A stretch of DNA of 64,000 nucleotides from Paenibacillus sp. UNC499MF (GTDB lineage: Bacteria > Bacillota > Bacilli > Paenibacillales > NBRC-103111). Positions 19,422 to 27,479 of this stretch are shown here, one piece after another (the stretch's first letter is position 1; each line of letters starts with the position of its first letter). Below the pieces are notes generated by a model that was not told the origin of the DNA, searched no databases, and was given only the letters and a program-made list of their open reading frames with translations. The position numbers and the translations under genes are program-made. The stretch is taken from contig NZ_FNVF01000008.1 in assembly GCF_900107975.1 (NCBI RefSeq), forward strand, positions 62,001-126,000, in the 5' to 3' direction.

Positions 19422-21146
19422 CTACTCGATCTTCAGCTTAGACAGGTTGGAGGAAATCCCCGTGTAGCCGTTCGGTTTGAAGCCCTGGATTCTCGCGTTA
19501 TGCGCGGAAATGATTTTCCGGTACGTCAGGAAAATAAACGGCGGATCGTCGGACAGTTCCTTGTATAGCTCTTTATAAGTCGCTTTTCTCTGCTCGATGT
19601 CAAAGGAAGAAATTCCTTTCTCGATCAGCTCATCCACTTTCGGATTCGCATAGCCGTTCGTATCGGTGAAGCTGCTTTTGTTCTTGGAGTAGAAGCTGAT
19701 GACCCCGTCGGACGGATCGGGCAGCAGCGTGGTCGAGAAGGAAGCCAGATCGTGATCGCCTTTGCTTGTTCTCGCCAGCAGAGCGTTGTAGTCCATTAGT
19801 TCGGTTTCAAGCTGGATGCCGATATCCTTGTAATTCTCTTTGGCAATCGGAACGAGCACGTCGCTGAGGGCGCCTTTTGTCGTGAAGTAGTGAGCCACCA
19901 GCTTCACACCGTCTTTCTCCCGGATGCCGTCGGCTCCCGGTTTCCAGCCCGCATCGTCGAGCAGCTTCTTCGCTTTTTCCGGATCGAACTTGAACGTATT
20001 GACCCCGTCCTCGGTATAAGCCCAGGAGGCGGGTGAAATCGGCACGTTCGCAACTTGGCCGTAGCCCTGGAAGGCGGCTGCGACGATTTTCTCGCGGTCT
20101 AGGCCGTAAATGAACGCCTGACGGACGTTTTTATCTTTAAAAATCGGCTTGCTGTGGTTGAACTTGATAAAGCTGTAAGCCGTCGACGTATAAATGTTTA
20201 CGTTCGCGTAGCCGAGGCCTTTGAGAAGCTCCAGGCTGTCGTCGTTGGCCGGATAAGAGCTGTAATCCACTTCCCCGGTTTGGAAAAACTGGGTTGCGTC
20301 GCCGGAGGTCGTTTTATAAATAAAATGTTCCACGGCCGGCTTGCCGCCGAAGTAGTTTTCGTTCGCGATGAAGCGGACTTCCTGTCCCGGAATGAACTTC
20401 TCCAGGTTGTACGGGCCCGTTCCTAACGGTTTGGAATGAAGTGTTTTTATGTATTCGAGGTTGCCCGGCGTGTAGTTTTTGCCGTAGTAAGCTTTGGACA
20501 GAACCTGACCGCCCAGCAGCAGAAGCGCTCTTGCGTTAGCCTTCTCCGTCGTGATTTCGATCGTTTGCGGATCGACTACCTTGATGCCTTCGATTGTGGA
20601 GGCTTTGCCCTCTTTGTAGGCCTGACCGCCTTTAACGGCCGTTTCCGTAATATCGGTTTCGCCGTCGTACGCTTTGTCGTAGAGAACGCTAAGGGTGAAC
20701 GCCACGTCATCCGCAGTCAACGGGGAACCGTCGCTGAACTTCAAGTCTTTCTTCAGATGAAACGTATACTTCAGTCCGTCCTGGGAGATGTCCCATTTCT
20801 CGGCCAGCGCCGGGATCGGTTTGCCGGTTTCGTCGATGTCGACCAGCGGCGAGAACATGACGGAGGTTACGTTGCCGTCGTAGCCGTTGTGATAGAAGTA
20901 TGGATTGAACACGCCGCCAGGTTCCGTAAGTGTAACTACGACCGTATCTTTCCTGGCCGTTGCGGCTGCCGGTGATTTGGATTTGTCGGAAGCGGCAATG
21001 AACTGATCCGCGCCCGTCTGCTGTTTGGCCTGATCGTCTGTTTTCGGCGCTTCCGATGCGCCCGGTGTCCCGGAGCTGCTGCAAGCCGACAAGGCCAGTG
21101 AAGCGGCCAAAATCAGACTGACAGCGTATGAAGCTCTTTTTTTCAT
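19422..21146 (-). CDS. oppA: Peptide-binding lipoprotein, OppA/DppA-like (SBP family 5)
   Basis: A 574-residue lipoprotein with a basic N-terminus, hydrophobic core and lipobox L-S-A-C, then a Ser/Gly/Thr-rich linker. The family 5 fold is visible from residue 60 (T-E-P-G-G-V-F-N-P-Y, L-K-F-S-D-G-S-P-L-T-A-D-D-V). The last motif is the hallmark of peptide/nickel-binding proteins. The start at 21146 has GGGGAGGAA upstream; the longer frame to 21182 does not. It delivers peptides to OppBCDF. The promoter upstream is strong. Confidence 0.92.
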   Translation of the reverse strand: MKKRASYAVSLILAASLALSACSSSGTPGASEAPKTDDQAKQQTGADQFIAASDKSKSPAAATARKDTVVVTLTEPGGVFNPYFYHNGYDGNVTSVMFSPLVDIDETGKPIPALAEKWDISQDGLKYTFHLKKDLKFSDGSPLTADDVAFTLSVLYDKAYDGETDITETAVKGGQAYKEGKASTIEGIKVVDPQTIEITTEKANARALLLLGGQVLSKAYYGKNYTPGNLEYIKTLHSKPLGTGPYNLEKFIPGQEVRFIANENYFGGKPAVEHFIYKTTSGDATQFFQTGEVDYSSYPANDDSLELLKGLGYANVNIYTSTAYSFIKFNHSKPIFKDKNVRQAFIYGLDREKIVAAAFQGYGQVANVPISPASWAYTEDGVNTFKFDPEKAKKLLDDAGWKPGADGIREKDGVKLVAHYFTTKGALSDVLVPIAKENYKDIGIQLETELMDYNALLARTSKGDHDLASFSTTLLPDPSDGVISFYSKNKSSFTDTNGYANPKVDELIEKGISSFDIEQRKATYKELYKELSDDPPFIFLTYRKIISAHNARIQGFKPNGYTGISSNLSKLKIE

Positions 21147-21237
21147 GATATAGTTCCTCCCCGTTTTTCGGCTGTATCCCATCCGAATGCTAATTTCTTA
21201 ATATCCCATTGGTTAAGTAGGGATTAATCTTATCGCC

Positions 21238-21317
21238 ATTATAGGAGGATTTTTCAGTTCTGTAAATAGGGAACTTTAAATTTTTTCTCCGAAAACAGTA
21301 CCAATAAACCGTTTTCA
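21238..21317 (-). promoter_or_regulatory. oppA promoter with upstream cre-like site
   Basis: On the minus strand the elements are -35 TTTACA (21261-21266), a 17-bp spacer and -10 TATAAT (21238-21243): a near-consensus sigma-A promoter. The 14-mer TGAAAACGGTTTAT at 21304-21317, about 38 bp upstream of the -35, resembles a cre site with the last two positions off. An upstream cre could mediate activation or be neutral. Confidence 0.65.
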
Positions 21318-21363
21318 CATTTTATGTCCGCTTACGGCGGATGATGCCCCTGTAAAAGCGCAC

Positions 21364-21400
21364 AGAAAAGACGCCCGGCAGGTAGGCCGTGCGTCTTTCT
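21364..21400 (-). terminator. Terminator of the small membrane protein gene
   Basis: A stem of about 10 bp (21365-21374 with 21391-21400, one bulge) has a GC-rich inner stem and TCTTTTCT-like tails, 137 bp after the stop. Confidence 0.5.
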
Positions 21401-21536
21401 ATTGCCTGCAGGCGGCCCAAGAAGAGAACGCCTGCTTATTCGATTTGCGGGTCGGGGCTCGTCCGGAGCTCGTTCGTGGCACGTGTCCGAAACCGGCGTT
21501 TTTCCACCAATTTCCCCGCTTGTTCCCGGCACAATG

Positions 21537-22016
21537 TTACCCGGCGGCTTCTTCGGAACCGGGCGCGAGCTTGCTTCCGCCCCGGAAGGTCACCATCAGC
21601 AGCTTATGTACAAAATCGGCAGCCAGCAGCGTCACCGTCAGCCCTGCCAGAGACAAGGCGACGGCGAGCGGTACGTCCCAGATGCGGGGAGTCACCGTAA
21701 AAAAGGGGATCAGGGAGACGGCGAGAATCGGAGGCGCGTTCCATTTAACCTTGTTTAGCCAGATGATGACCAGCGTGTTGACGAAAAGCGCGAAGATGCC
21801 GGGAATGAGGTGGTAAATCAGGGTGCCGATAACCGAGGCCAGCACCGCTCCCGCCGAAATGGAACTCATTGCTTTCACATTGAAGGGCCGGGAAATAAAC
21901 AGGAAGCTGAAAGCTCCCAGCGCCGGAAAAAACAGTCCGTGCATAGCCGGGTAGTGCTTCGAAATTCCGTAAACGAGCATGATGTAGAGCGCTACACCGA
22001 TTATTTTCATATTCAT
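21537..22016 (-). CDS. Small integral membrane protein, HPP-like
   Basis: A 159-residue protein with five hydrophobic stretches and a polar C-terminal tail. The segment W-N-A-P-P-I-L-A-V-S-L-I-P-F-F resembles the core of HPP-family membrane proteins, but the H-P-P triplet itself reads A-P-P. The family's function is poorly known; some plant members carry nitrite. AGAGGAAA lies upstream of the ATG. A terminator hairpin separates it from the 56-codon gene upstream. Confidence 0.55.
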   Translation of the reverse strand: MNMKIIGVALYIMLVYGISKHYPAMHGLFFPALGAFSFLFISRPFNVKAMSSISAGAVLASVIGTLIYHLIPGIFALFVNTLVIIWLNKVKWNAPPILAVSLIPFFTVTPRIWDVPLAVALSLAGLTVTLLAADFVHKLLMVTFRGGSKLAPGSEEAAG

Positions 22017-22042
22017 GACGGACGATTTCCTCTCTCAAGCGA

Positions 22043-22077
22043 AAGACACCAAGTCCCGGAAGCGGGCTTGGTGTCTT
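22043..22077 (-). terminator. Terminator behind the 56-codon gene
   Basis: An 11-bp perfect stem (22043-22053 with 22067-22077) has a GC-rich inner extension. It is placed 41 bp downstream of the small gene on the minus strand. Confidence 0.6.
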
Positions 22078-22117
22078 CCTCTCCTTTATTGGCCATTTGC
22101 AAGGATTTGTGGAAGGT

Positions 22118-22288
22118 TCACGAGTTTCTTTGAAGTTCATATTCATTTTGATGCAGCTCTTTGATCATGGTTCTCAGAAAGCTGCTTTCCTGCATACCGA
22201 GACCTTTCGTATTGTCTTTTGCAATCATGTCTCCGATGGTACGCTTTAAAATCTCACTGCGTCTTCCCAACATTTTCGCATACGTCAA
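22118..22288 (-). CDS. Small hypothetical protein (56 residues)
   Basis: A short frame with a TTG start at 22288 and CGGGAG 10 bp upstream (22299-22304), ending TGA at 22118 just before an intrinsic terminator. The product is a charged, helical-looking peptide that opens with M-T-Y-A-K-M-L-G-R-R-S-E-I and contains I-G-D-M-I-A-K-D and S-F-L-R-T-M-I-K-E-L. No signal peptide or membrane segment is seen. I do not recognise a family. The combination of start site, composition and terminator makes it more likely real than chance. Confidence 0.55.
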   Translation of the reverse strand: MTYAKMLGRRSEILKRTIGDMIAKDNTKGLGMQESSFLRTMIKELHQNEYELQRNS

Positions 22289-22508
22289 TCCAAGTCAACT
22301 CCCGGTTCGTTTATTTCGTGTGTAAAACACCCTTCTAAGTATATAGAACGAAGCCGGTTTTGGAAAACGGACTCAGCTCCCCTGACGAAGGCTCACCCGC
22401 ACTCACCCCCGAAGAGCCGTACTGAGCGGGGAAGTTCGGAAACATCCTCCCGTATCCTCCCCTATCCTGCCGTGAGTCCTCAGGGACGGGACACAAGACG
22501 AGCCGGTT

Positions 22509-23411
22509 TTACTCAAGACCGCTTCTCAGCCGCTCCACAAACGTCTTGGAAACCCGTGAGAAATGGCGCCCTTCCGAACGCACCCAGCCCAGATAAACCG
22601 GCTGGCCTGCCTTGAATTCCAGCTCCGCCGTCATCATGTCGACTTCCGTGAACAAAGGAGCCCATTCCCGCCGGAAGGAGTAATCCATCCCCACGGTGAC
22701 CGCGTTCTGTTCTTCCACCGCCTTGCGGATGGCGTCCGTGTTGTTCGTCGTGAATAAAATGTCCACCTCGCCGTGCTCCGCGGCGAACCGGTTCATAAAC
22801 CATTTTACATACTCATCGTTATACAGCACGACGGGCTGGGTGCGGAGCATCTCGGGCGTAACGGCTCCCCTGTATGCCAAGGGAGATTTAACGCTCATGC
22901 CGACGACCATCTTTCCTTCCAGCAGCCGCTCGAAGGCCAGACCCTCGCTCTTTTTGAGCAGACTTTCGAACAAAATGATAAAGCCGATGTCCAGCCGGTT
23001 GTGGCGGATATCATCGAGAATTTCCTGCGAGCCTTTCTCCGCGATCTCCATCCGCACCAGCGGATAGTCTTTCTTGAACCCCGCGACGGCATCGACCAGA
23101 AGAGACATCGGCCCCGGAATGGTTCCCATCCGAAGCTCACCGCTCAGCGTTTCGCCCCAGCCCCGCGCGGCTTCTTTAAGCTCGTCGAGCTTGCTCAGCA
23201 CTTCGAACGCTTTGCGGACGATGACCCGGCCTTCGGCCGTCGGAACCGCGCCCATCCGCGAGCGCGCGAACAGAACGACTCCGAGCTCGCCTTCCAGGTG
23301 AGTAATGGACTGGCTGACCGCGGACAAGGAGACGTGCAGATTGCGCGCGGCGCTTGTGATCGAACCCGTTTTCGCCACTTCGACGATATATTCCAGCTGC
23401 TCCAGATGCAA
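22509..23411 (-). CDS. LysR-family transcriptional regulator
   Basis: A 300-residue regulator. The N-terminal winged helix-turn-helix covers 1-60 (S-I-T-S-A-A-R-N-L-H-V-S-L-S-A-V-S-Q-S-I), followed by a linker helix and a periplasmic-binding-like effector domain (about 90-295). The start is a TTG at 23411 with AGGAGG 6-7 bp upstream; the product then begins H-L-E-Q-L-E-Y-I-V-E, as is typical for the family. It is divergent from an SDR gene, which is its probable target. The effector is unknown. Confidence 0.9.
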   Translation of the reverse strand: MHLEQLEYIVEVAKTGSITSAARNLHVSLSAVSQSITHLEGELGVVLFARSRMGAVPTAEGRVIVRKAFEVLSKLDELKEAARGWGETLSGELRMGTIPGPMSLLVDAVAGFKKDYPLVRMEIAEKGSQEILDDIRHNRLDIGFIILFESLLKKSEGLAFERLLEGKMVVGMSVKSPLAYRGAVTPEMLRTQPVVLYNDEYVKWFMNRFAAEHGEVDILFTTNNTDAIRKAVEEQNAVTVGMDYSFRREWAPLFTEVDMMTAELEFKAGQPVYLGWVRSEGRHFSRVSKTFVERLRSGLE

Positions 23412-23437
23412 AATTCCGCCTCCTTCCTTAAGCACGG

Positions 23438-23492
23438 CTTAAGTATAGCTTACTAAGTTTAAATAGTTCTATAGGAATAAAAGAGATACAAT
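23438..23492. promoter_or_regulatory. Divergent LysR/SDR control region
   Basis: An imperfect inverted repeat, CTTAAGTA (23438-23445) with TACTAAG (23451-23457), has the T-N11-A look of a LysR-type operator. Downstream on the plus strand TACAAT (23487-23492) is a good -10 without a good -35, as expected for an activator-dependent promoter. Inferred. Confidence 0.4.
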
Positions 23493-23592
23493 AAAAGCAA
23501 GATGATGAGGACTTGCCCGCGTGGCAGGACCTCTTGGATTTTCACGGCCCTTAACGACCGTTCACCCTACTTGAGAAACGGAGAGATACCTC

Positions 23593-24336
23593 ATGAGATT
23601 TACCGATAAAGTAGCTATCGTAACCGGCGGCGCCAGCGGAATCGGGGAAGCGACGGTTCGCTTGTTTGCGCAGGAAGGCGCAAAAGTCGTTATCGCGGAC
23701 TTTTCCGACCGCGGTCAGACCGTAGCCGACGAGCTGAAAGCGGAGGGCCGCGACGCCCTGTTCATCAAAACCGACGTCACCAAAGAAGACGACGTTAAAC
23801 ATATGGTTGCCGAAACGGTCAAGCAATACGGCAAGCTGGATATTTTATTTGCCAATGCGGGCATTGCCAAGGACGGCCCCGCCGACAAGCTGAGCTGGGA
23901 AGCTTGGCAGAAGACCATCGACATCAACCTGTCGGGCGTCTTCCTCAGCGACAAATACGCGCTGGAGCAGATGCTCGCCCAAGGCACCGGAGGCGCGATC
24001 GTCAACTGCGGCTCCATTCACAGCCACGTCGGCAAAGCCGGCGTTACCGCGTACGCTTCCGCGAAAGGCGGCGTGAAGCTCCTCACGCAGACGCTGGGCA
24101 TCGACTATGCGCAGCACGGCATTCGCGTGAACGCCGTATGCCCCGGCTATATCGATACGCCGCTGATCGCCGGACGCACCCAGGCCATCACGGATCACCT
24201 GACGGCTCTGCATCCGATGGGACGCCTCGGCAAGCCGGAAGAGGTCGCGAAAGCGGTGCTGTTCCTCGCCAGCGACGACGCTTCCTTCGTGACCGGCACG
24301 ACGCTGCTCGTGGACGGCGGATACACCGCGCAGTAA
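23593..24336 (+). CDS. Short-chain dehydrogenase/reductase (FabG-like)
   Basis: A 247-residue classical SDR: cofactor loop T-G-G-A-S-G-I-G (11-18), N-A-G (88-90), catalytic S141, Y154 and K158 (A-Y-A-S-A-K), P-G-Y after the active site, and a C-terminal V-D-G-G-Y-T. Asp36 after the second strand (V-I-A-D-F) suggests NAD(H) preference. GGAGAG lies before the ATG. Divergent from the LysR gene and followed by a strong terminator. The substrate is not evident. Confidence 0.88.
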   Translation: MRFTDKVAIVTGGASGIGEATVRLFAQEGAKVVIADFSDRGQTVADELKAEGRDALFIKTDVTKEDDVKHMVAETVKQYGKLDILFANAGIAKDGPADKLSWEAWQKTIDINLSGVFLSDKYALEQMLAQGTGGAIVNCGSIHSHVGKAGVTAYASAKGGVKLLTQTLGIDYAQHGIRVNAVCPGYIDTPLIAGRTQAITDHLTALHPMGRLGKPEEVAKAVLFLASDDASFVTGTTLLVDGGYTAQ

Positions 24337-24395
24337 CGCGCCCGCACGGCTCTTCGGGCTGATATTTCCCGGCGGGGAGTATCGGCCCAGTTCAT

Positions 24396-24435
24396 AAACC
24401 TCCTTAACCGTTTACGCGGTTAAGGAGGTTTTTTT
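24396..24435 (+). terminator. Strong intrinsic terminator of the SDR gene
   Basis: A 15-bp perfect stem (24396-24410 with 24417-24431), 6-nt loop, and seven T's after the stem. Confidence 0.9.
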
Positions 24436-24460
24436 GTGCCCGCGGGCACGCTGTCCCGGC

Positions 24461-24551
24461 GCTGCCGGGACGGGGCTGCCGGGACGGGGCTGCCGGGACG
24501 GGGCTGCCGGGACGGGGCTGCCGGGCCGGGGCTGCCGGGCCGGGGCTGCCG
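24461..24551. repeat. 14-bp GC-rich tandem repeat, six and a half units
   Basis: Units of GCTGCCGGGACGGG run at 24461, 24475, 24489 and 24503; two further units (24517, 24531) carry CC in place of AC, then a partial copy. The four first units are identical, implying recent slippage. The array lies between two terminators in the gene-free spacer 24337-24741 and is preceded by a 14-bp GC palindrome (24436-24449). Confidence 0.9.
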
Positions 24552-24554
24552 CAC

Positions 24555-24592
24555 AAAAAGGCTCACGCCCGCCAATCGGGGTGAGCCTTTTT
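24555..24592. terminator. Bidirectional terminator, mainly for the formate/nitrite channel gene
   Basis: A 12-bp perfect stem (24555-24566 with 24581-24592) is flanked by A5 and T5, so it can work on both strands. It is 150 bp downstream of the minus-strand channel gene. Confidence 0.8.
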
Positions 24593-24741
24593 GAGAGAGC
24601 GGCTGCGCAGAACCCCGGACATTCGCGTTCCGGGCTTGCAATGCGGCGTCCGCCCGAGCGCCCCTGAAGAAGCGCAAGCGACGGCGCGCTGCTCCCAGCT
24701 CCACTGCGCTTCCGTAAAGCTTCATGCTCTGCTGTTCGCGG

Positions 24742-25533
24742 TTAAGCTTCTTCGTGCTCGTCCATGAACGGTTTGTTCACGTAGTGATACATAACCGCCA
24801 TCAGAATACCGCCTCCGATAAGGTTGCCGAACGTCACCGGAATCAGATTATGGAGAACCCCGCTCCAGGAAATCGTATCCGGATGCTCGACCACCAGCGC
24901 AATCGCGAATGTACACATATTGGCAATGCTGTGCTCGTAACCGGAAATGAAAAAGCAGAAGACAAAAAGCATCATCGCGAACAGCTTCGCCCCGTCTCCT
25001 TTAAGCGACATCGGAATAAAAAAAGCCAGACACACAAGCCAGTTACAAAGAATCGCCCTGAAAAAAAGCTCAAGCGTAGGCGCGTTCATCTTTTTTTCCG
25101 CTACGCTGAGCAGAAATCCGTTCACGTCGTGCTCCCTGAAAAGCCCCGTCGCCAGAATGAGCAGCGCGAACGCCACGGCTCCGAGAATATTGCCCCCGTA
25201 GCTTGTCAGCCATAACCGGATCACCTCAGGCCAGCGGAGCTTCCGCCTCAATGCGGCAAACGTATAATAAAACGTATTTCCCGTAAAAAGATCCCCGCCG
25301 CCGTACGAGATCAGAATGATCGCGGCTCCGAAAGTGATCGCGGCCATCGGATACGTGAACGGGGAATGCTCCAAATAGAAGAAGCTTCCCGTCTTGAACG
25401 CGACGATCACCCCGAATCCGATAAACATGCTCGCCAGCGCGGAGCGGGATAAATAGCGGAGCTTGCTCTGCTTATAAATTTTCATTTTTTTCATAGCCAG
25501 TTTCTCGACTTGCAGCAGCGGCTGTACTTCCAT
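24742..25533 (-). CDS. Formate/nitrite transporter family channel
   Basis: A 263-residue FNT channel, the family's normal length, with six membrane segments. Signature motifs: G-G-G-D-L-F-T-G-N (about 75-83, with the omega-loop Thr region), I-L-C-N-W-L-V-C-L-A, and S-G-Y-E-H-S-I-A-N-M, where the His of the second repeat lies in the pore. These pentameric channels move formate, nitrite or hydrosulfide. No pyruvate-formate lyase or nitrite reductase gene is nearby, so the physiological ion is open. Monocistronic. Confidence 0.88.
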   Translation of the reverse strand: MEVQPLLQVEKLAMKKMKIYKQSKLRYLSRSALASMFIGFGVIVAFKTGSFFYLEHSPFTYPMAAITFGAAIILISYGGGDLFTGNTFYYTFAALRRKLRWPEVIRLWLTSYGGNILGAVAFALLILATGLFREHDVNGFLLSVAEKKMNAPTLELFFRAILCNWLVCLAFFIPMSLKGDGAKLFAMMLFVFCFFISGYEHSIANMCTFAIALVVEHPDTISWSGVLHNLIPVTFGNLIGGGILMAVMYHYVNKPFMDEHEEA

Positions 25534-25650
25534 AACCCGGTCTCTCCCTTCCCGGTGTCTTCACCCGTTGTTGATATTTTCCATTCCTATGTAGCTTATT
25601 ATGAATTGGCTTTTTAATAAAGGGCTATATGAAGAACTCGTGCCAGGCTA

Positions 25651-26202
25651 TTAATCGGGATAAGAGATAATGATATAAAATCTAACCAGTTCATCCGTAG
25701 AATTAATATAAATATGTTCGGTATTCGCGTTAAATTTAATCGTTTCGTCGGGGGTTAATTCAAATTTCTCACCCTGAATATCGAGTGTAAGTACGCCTCG
25801 TTGTATAAGTACATATTCCTCGCCTAGATGCTTTTCGGACACATGACTAAAACCGGGTTTCAGGTCTACAGTGAAAACTTCAAACTTCTTTTCCGGATTA
25901 AAGGGGAACAGAGAATACACGAGATAGTTTCCGTCATCATCGATCAACGGGTTCAGCTGGTTGATGTTTATTTTTTCGATTTGCGGCTTATCCGTTTCCT
26001 TTAAAAAAACGGAAAAAGATACGTGCAGCCCATTGGCGATTTTCCAGAGAGTGGTGACAGTCGGATTCGATTTTCCGTTTTCAATTTGAGCCAGCATCGC
26101 TTTACTGACTCCCGTTAATTCCGCCACGCTGTCTAAGCTCAATCCTCTTTTTTTTCTCAACTGGGCAAGATTATCGGCGATAACCTTTTGAATAAACTCC
26201 AT
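25651..26202 (-). CDS. XRE-family regulator with C-terminal cupin
   Basis: A 183-residue regulator. The N-terminal helix-turn-helix is at about 10-65 (L-R-K-K-R-G-L-S-L-D, G-V-S-K-A-M-L-A-Q-I-E-N-G). The C-terminal cupin is at about 105-180 (E-E-Y-V-L-I-Q-R-G-V-L-T-L). This layout is common in regulators of amino-acid or polyamine genes. AAGGAGA precedes the ATG at 26202. It is divergent from azlC and probably represses it through the repeats between them. The coding DNA is markedly AT-richer than its neighbours. Confidence 0.88.
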   Translation of the reverse strand: MEFIQKVIADNLAQLRKKRGLSLDSVAELTGVSKAMLAQIENGKSNPTVTTLWKIANGLHVSFSVFLKETDKPQIEKININQLNPLIDDDGNYLVYSLFPFNPEKKFEVFTVDLKPGFSHVSEKHLGEEYVLIQRGVLTLDIQGEKFELTPDETIKFNANTEHIYINSTDELVRFYIIISYPD

Positions 26203-26226
26203 AAAACATCTCCTTGACTCTCTTTT

Positions 26227-26267
26227 TTGTTTAATATAGCATACAAATATACAATATAACATACAAA
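26227..26267 (+). promoter_or_regulatory. azlC promoter with paired operator-like repeats
   Basis: -35 TTGTTT (26227-26232), 17-bp spacer, -10 TACAAT (26250-26255). The octamer CATACAAA occurs at 26240-26247 and 26260-26267, exactly 20 bp apart on the same DNA face and bracketing the -10. This is the expected geometry for a dimeric XRE repressor. Confidence 0.6.
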
Positions 26268-26281
26268 AAGGTGGGGAAACG

Positions 26282-27007
26282 ATGTCTGAATTATCTCATG
26301 AAATGACTAACGAAGAAAATCTCACTACCTTCTCCCAAGGCGTAAAAGATTGCATTCCGACTTTATTCGGCTATATCAGCATCGGAATTGCCATGGGCAT
26401 TGTCGGGGTATCATCCAATCTAAGTATAGTAGAAGTTACCCTTTTATCGGCATTGGTTTACGCCGGAGCGTCTCAATTTATTATTTGTGCCTTACTCGTT
26501 TCGGGAAGTCCTTTCTCAGTCATTATATTTACAACTTTCGTTGTGAATCTACGGAATTTTTTATTGAGTATGGCATTGGCTCCCCGCTTTGCGAAATATT
26601 CTTTATTAAAAAATATCGGGGTTGGAGCGTTCGTAACGGATGAATCGTTCGGTGTAGCCATGAACAAGATTGCCAAAAGAGAACCGATAAATGTCCAATG
26701 GATGAATGGACTGAATGTAACCGCGTATATCTTCTGGGTTTTATCTTGTATGTCGGGGGCTTTCTTCGGCAAATGGATTTCAAATCCCGAAGTATTCGGT
26801 TTGGATTTTTCTTTGACCGCTATGTTTTTGGCGCTGCTTGTGCTGCAATTACAAACCGTTAACAATGGAAAGTTGAAGTTTTATTTAACCTTAATTATTT
26901 ATGTCGTTATATTGATGCTGGTGCTGTGTATGTTTGTTCCTTCATATGTAGCCATCATTTTATCAACGATTATTGCTGCAACTATCGGGGTGGTAAAAGA
27001 CAAATGA
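26282..27007 (+). CDS. azlC: AzlC family branched-chain amino acid exporter, large subunit
   Basis: A 241-residue membrane protein with about seven helices and AzlC hallmarks (A-L-V-Y-A-G-A-S-Q-F, V-V-N-L-R-N-F-L-L-S, T-D-E-S-F). With AzlD it forms an efflux pump for branched-chain amino acids or their analogues (Bacillus azlCD, E. coli ygaZH). AAAGGTGG precedes the ATG. It overlaps azlD by 4 bp and is divergent from an XRE-cupin regulator. Confidence 0.9.
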   Translation: MSELSHEMTNEENLTTFSQGVKDCIPTLFGYISIGIAMGIVGVSSNLSIVEVTLLSALVYAGASQFIICALLVSGSPFSVIIFTTFVVNLRNFLLSMALAPRFAKYSLLKNIGVGAFVTDESFGVAMNKIAKREPINVQWMNGLNVTAYIFWVLSCMSGAFFGKWISNPEVFGLDFSLTAMFLALLVLQLQTVNNGKLKFYLTLIIYVVILMLVLCMFVPSYVAIILSTIIAATIGVVKDK

Positions 27008-27330
27008 GTATTCAGATCTCCTTTTTATGGATCATTTTAGGGTGTACCGCCGTAACCTTCCTTCCAAGAATTATCCCGTTTATCGTGATAAGAAATATTA
27101 AACTTCCGAAGGTTGCAGTCAAATGGCTTTCGTATGTTCCCGTTTGTATTTTTACCGCACTTATCGTCGAGAGTTTCATTAAGGAAGATGAATCCTTACT
27201 GGCCATTGACTGGAGCGTTCTCACGGCCATCGTACCGACTCTTGCTGCGGCCGTATGGACGAAGAGTTTATCCGTTACGGTTATAGTTGGAATAGTGTGT
27301 ATGGCTGCTGTCAGGCTTTTGATTGCATAA
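27004..27330 (+). CDS. azlD: AzlD family branched-chain amino acid exporter, small subunit
   Basis: A 108-residue protein with four hydrophobic helices and the AzlD pattern F-L-P-R-I-I-P, K-W-L-S-Y-V-P and A-A-V-W-T-K. I chose the ATG at 27004, overlapping the azlC stop in ATGA, over an upstream frame with an unrelated Cys-rich N-terminus. Partner subunit of AzlC. Confidence 0.9.
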   Translation: MSIQISFLWIILGCTAVTFLPRIIPFIVIRNIKLPKVAVKWLSYVPVCIFTALIVESFIKEDESLLAIDWSVLTAIVPTLAAAVWTKSLSVTVIVGIVCMAAVRLLIA

Positions 27331-27376
27331 AATCCGATTCTTCTATTTTTATATAACCTTCTTGTCATTTCCGCAC

Positions 27377-27423
27377 AAAAAAAAGATAGGACAAACAAAA
27401 TTTCTGTTTGTTCCTATCCTCTT
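27377..27423. terminator. Bidirectional terminator between azlD and the Gfo/Idh gene
   Basis: A long imperfect stem (about 27384-27396 with 27406-27419, one bulge), preceded by eight A's and followed by CTCTTCT. It closes both the azl operon and sugar operon A. Confidence 0.65.
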
Positions 27424-27479
27424 CTATAAGTCTTTTCCCGCCGTTAACGGCAGAAACGACTGTCACTTCAAGTAAAAGC

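Noticed and set aside
24461-24551. CRISPR array
   Set aside because: Units are contiguous, 14 bp, without spacers, and no cas gene is present.
24420-24725. 101-codon minus-strand frame across the 14-bp repeats
   Set aside because: Pro/Arg/Gly repeats are produced by the minisatellite and terminators; no ribosome site.
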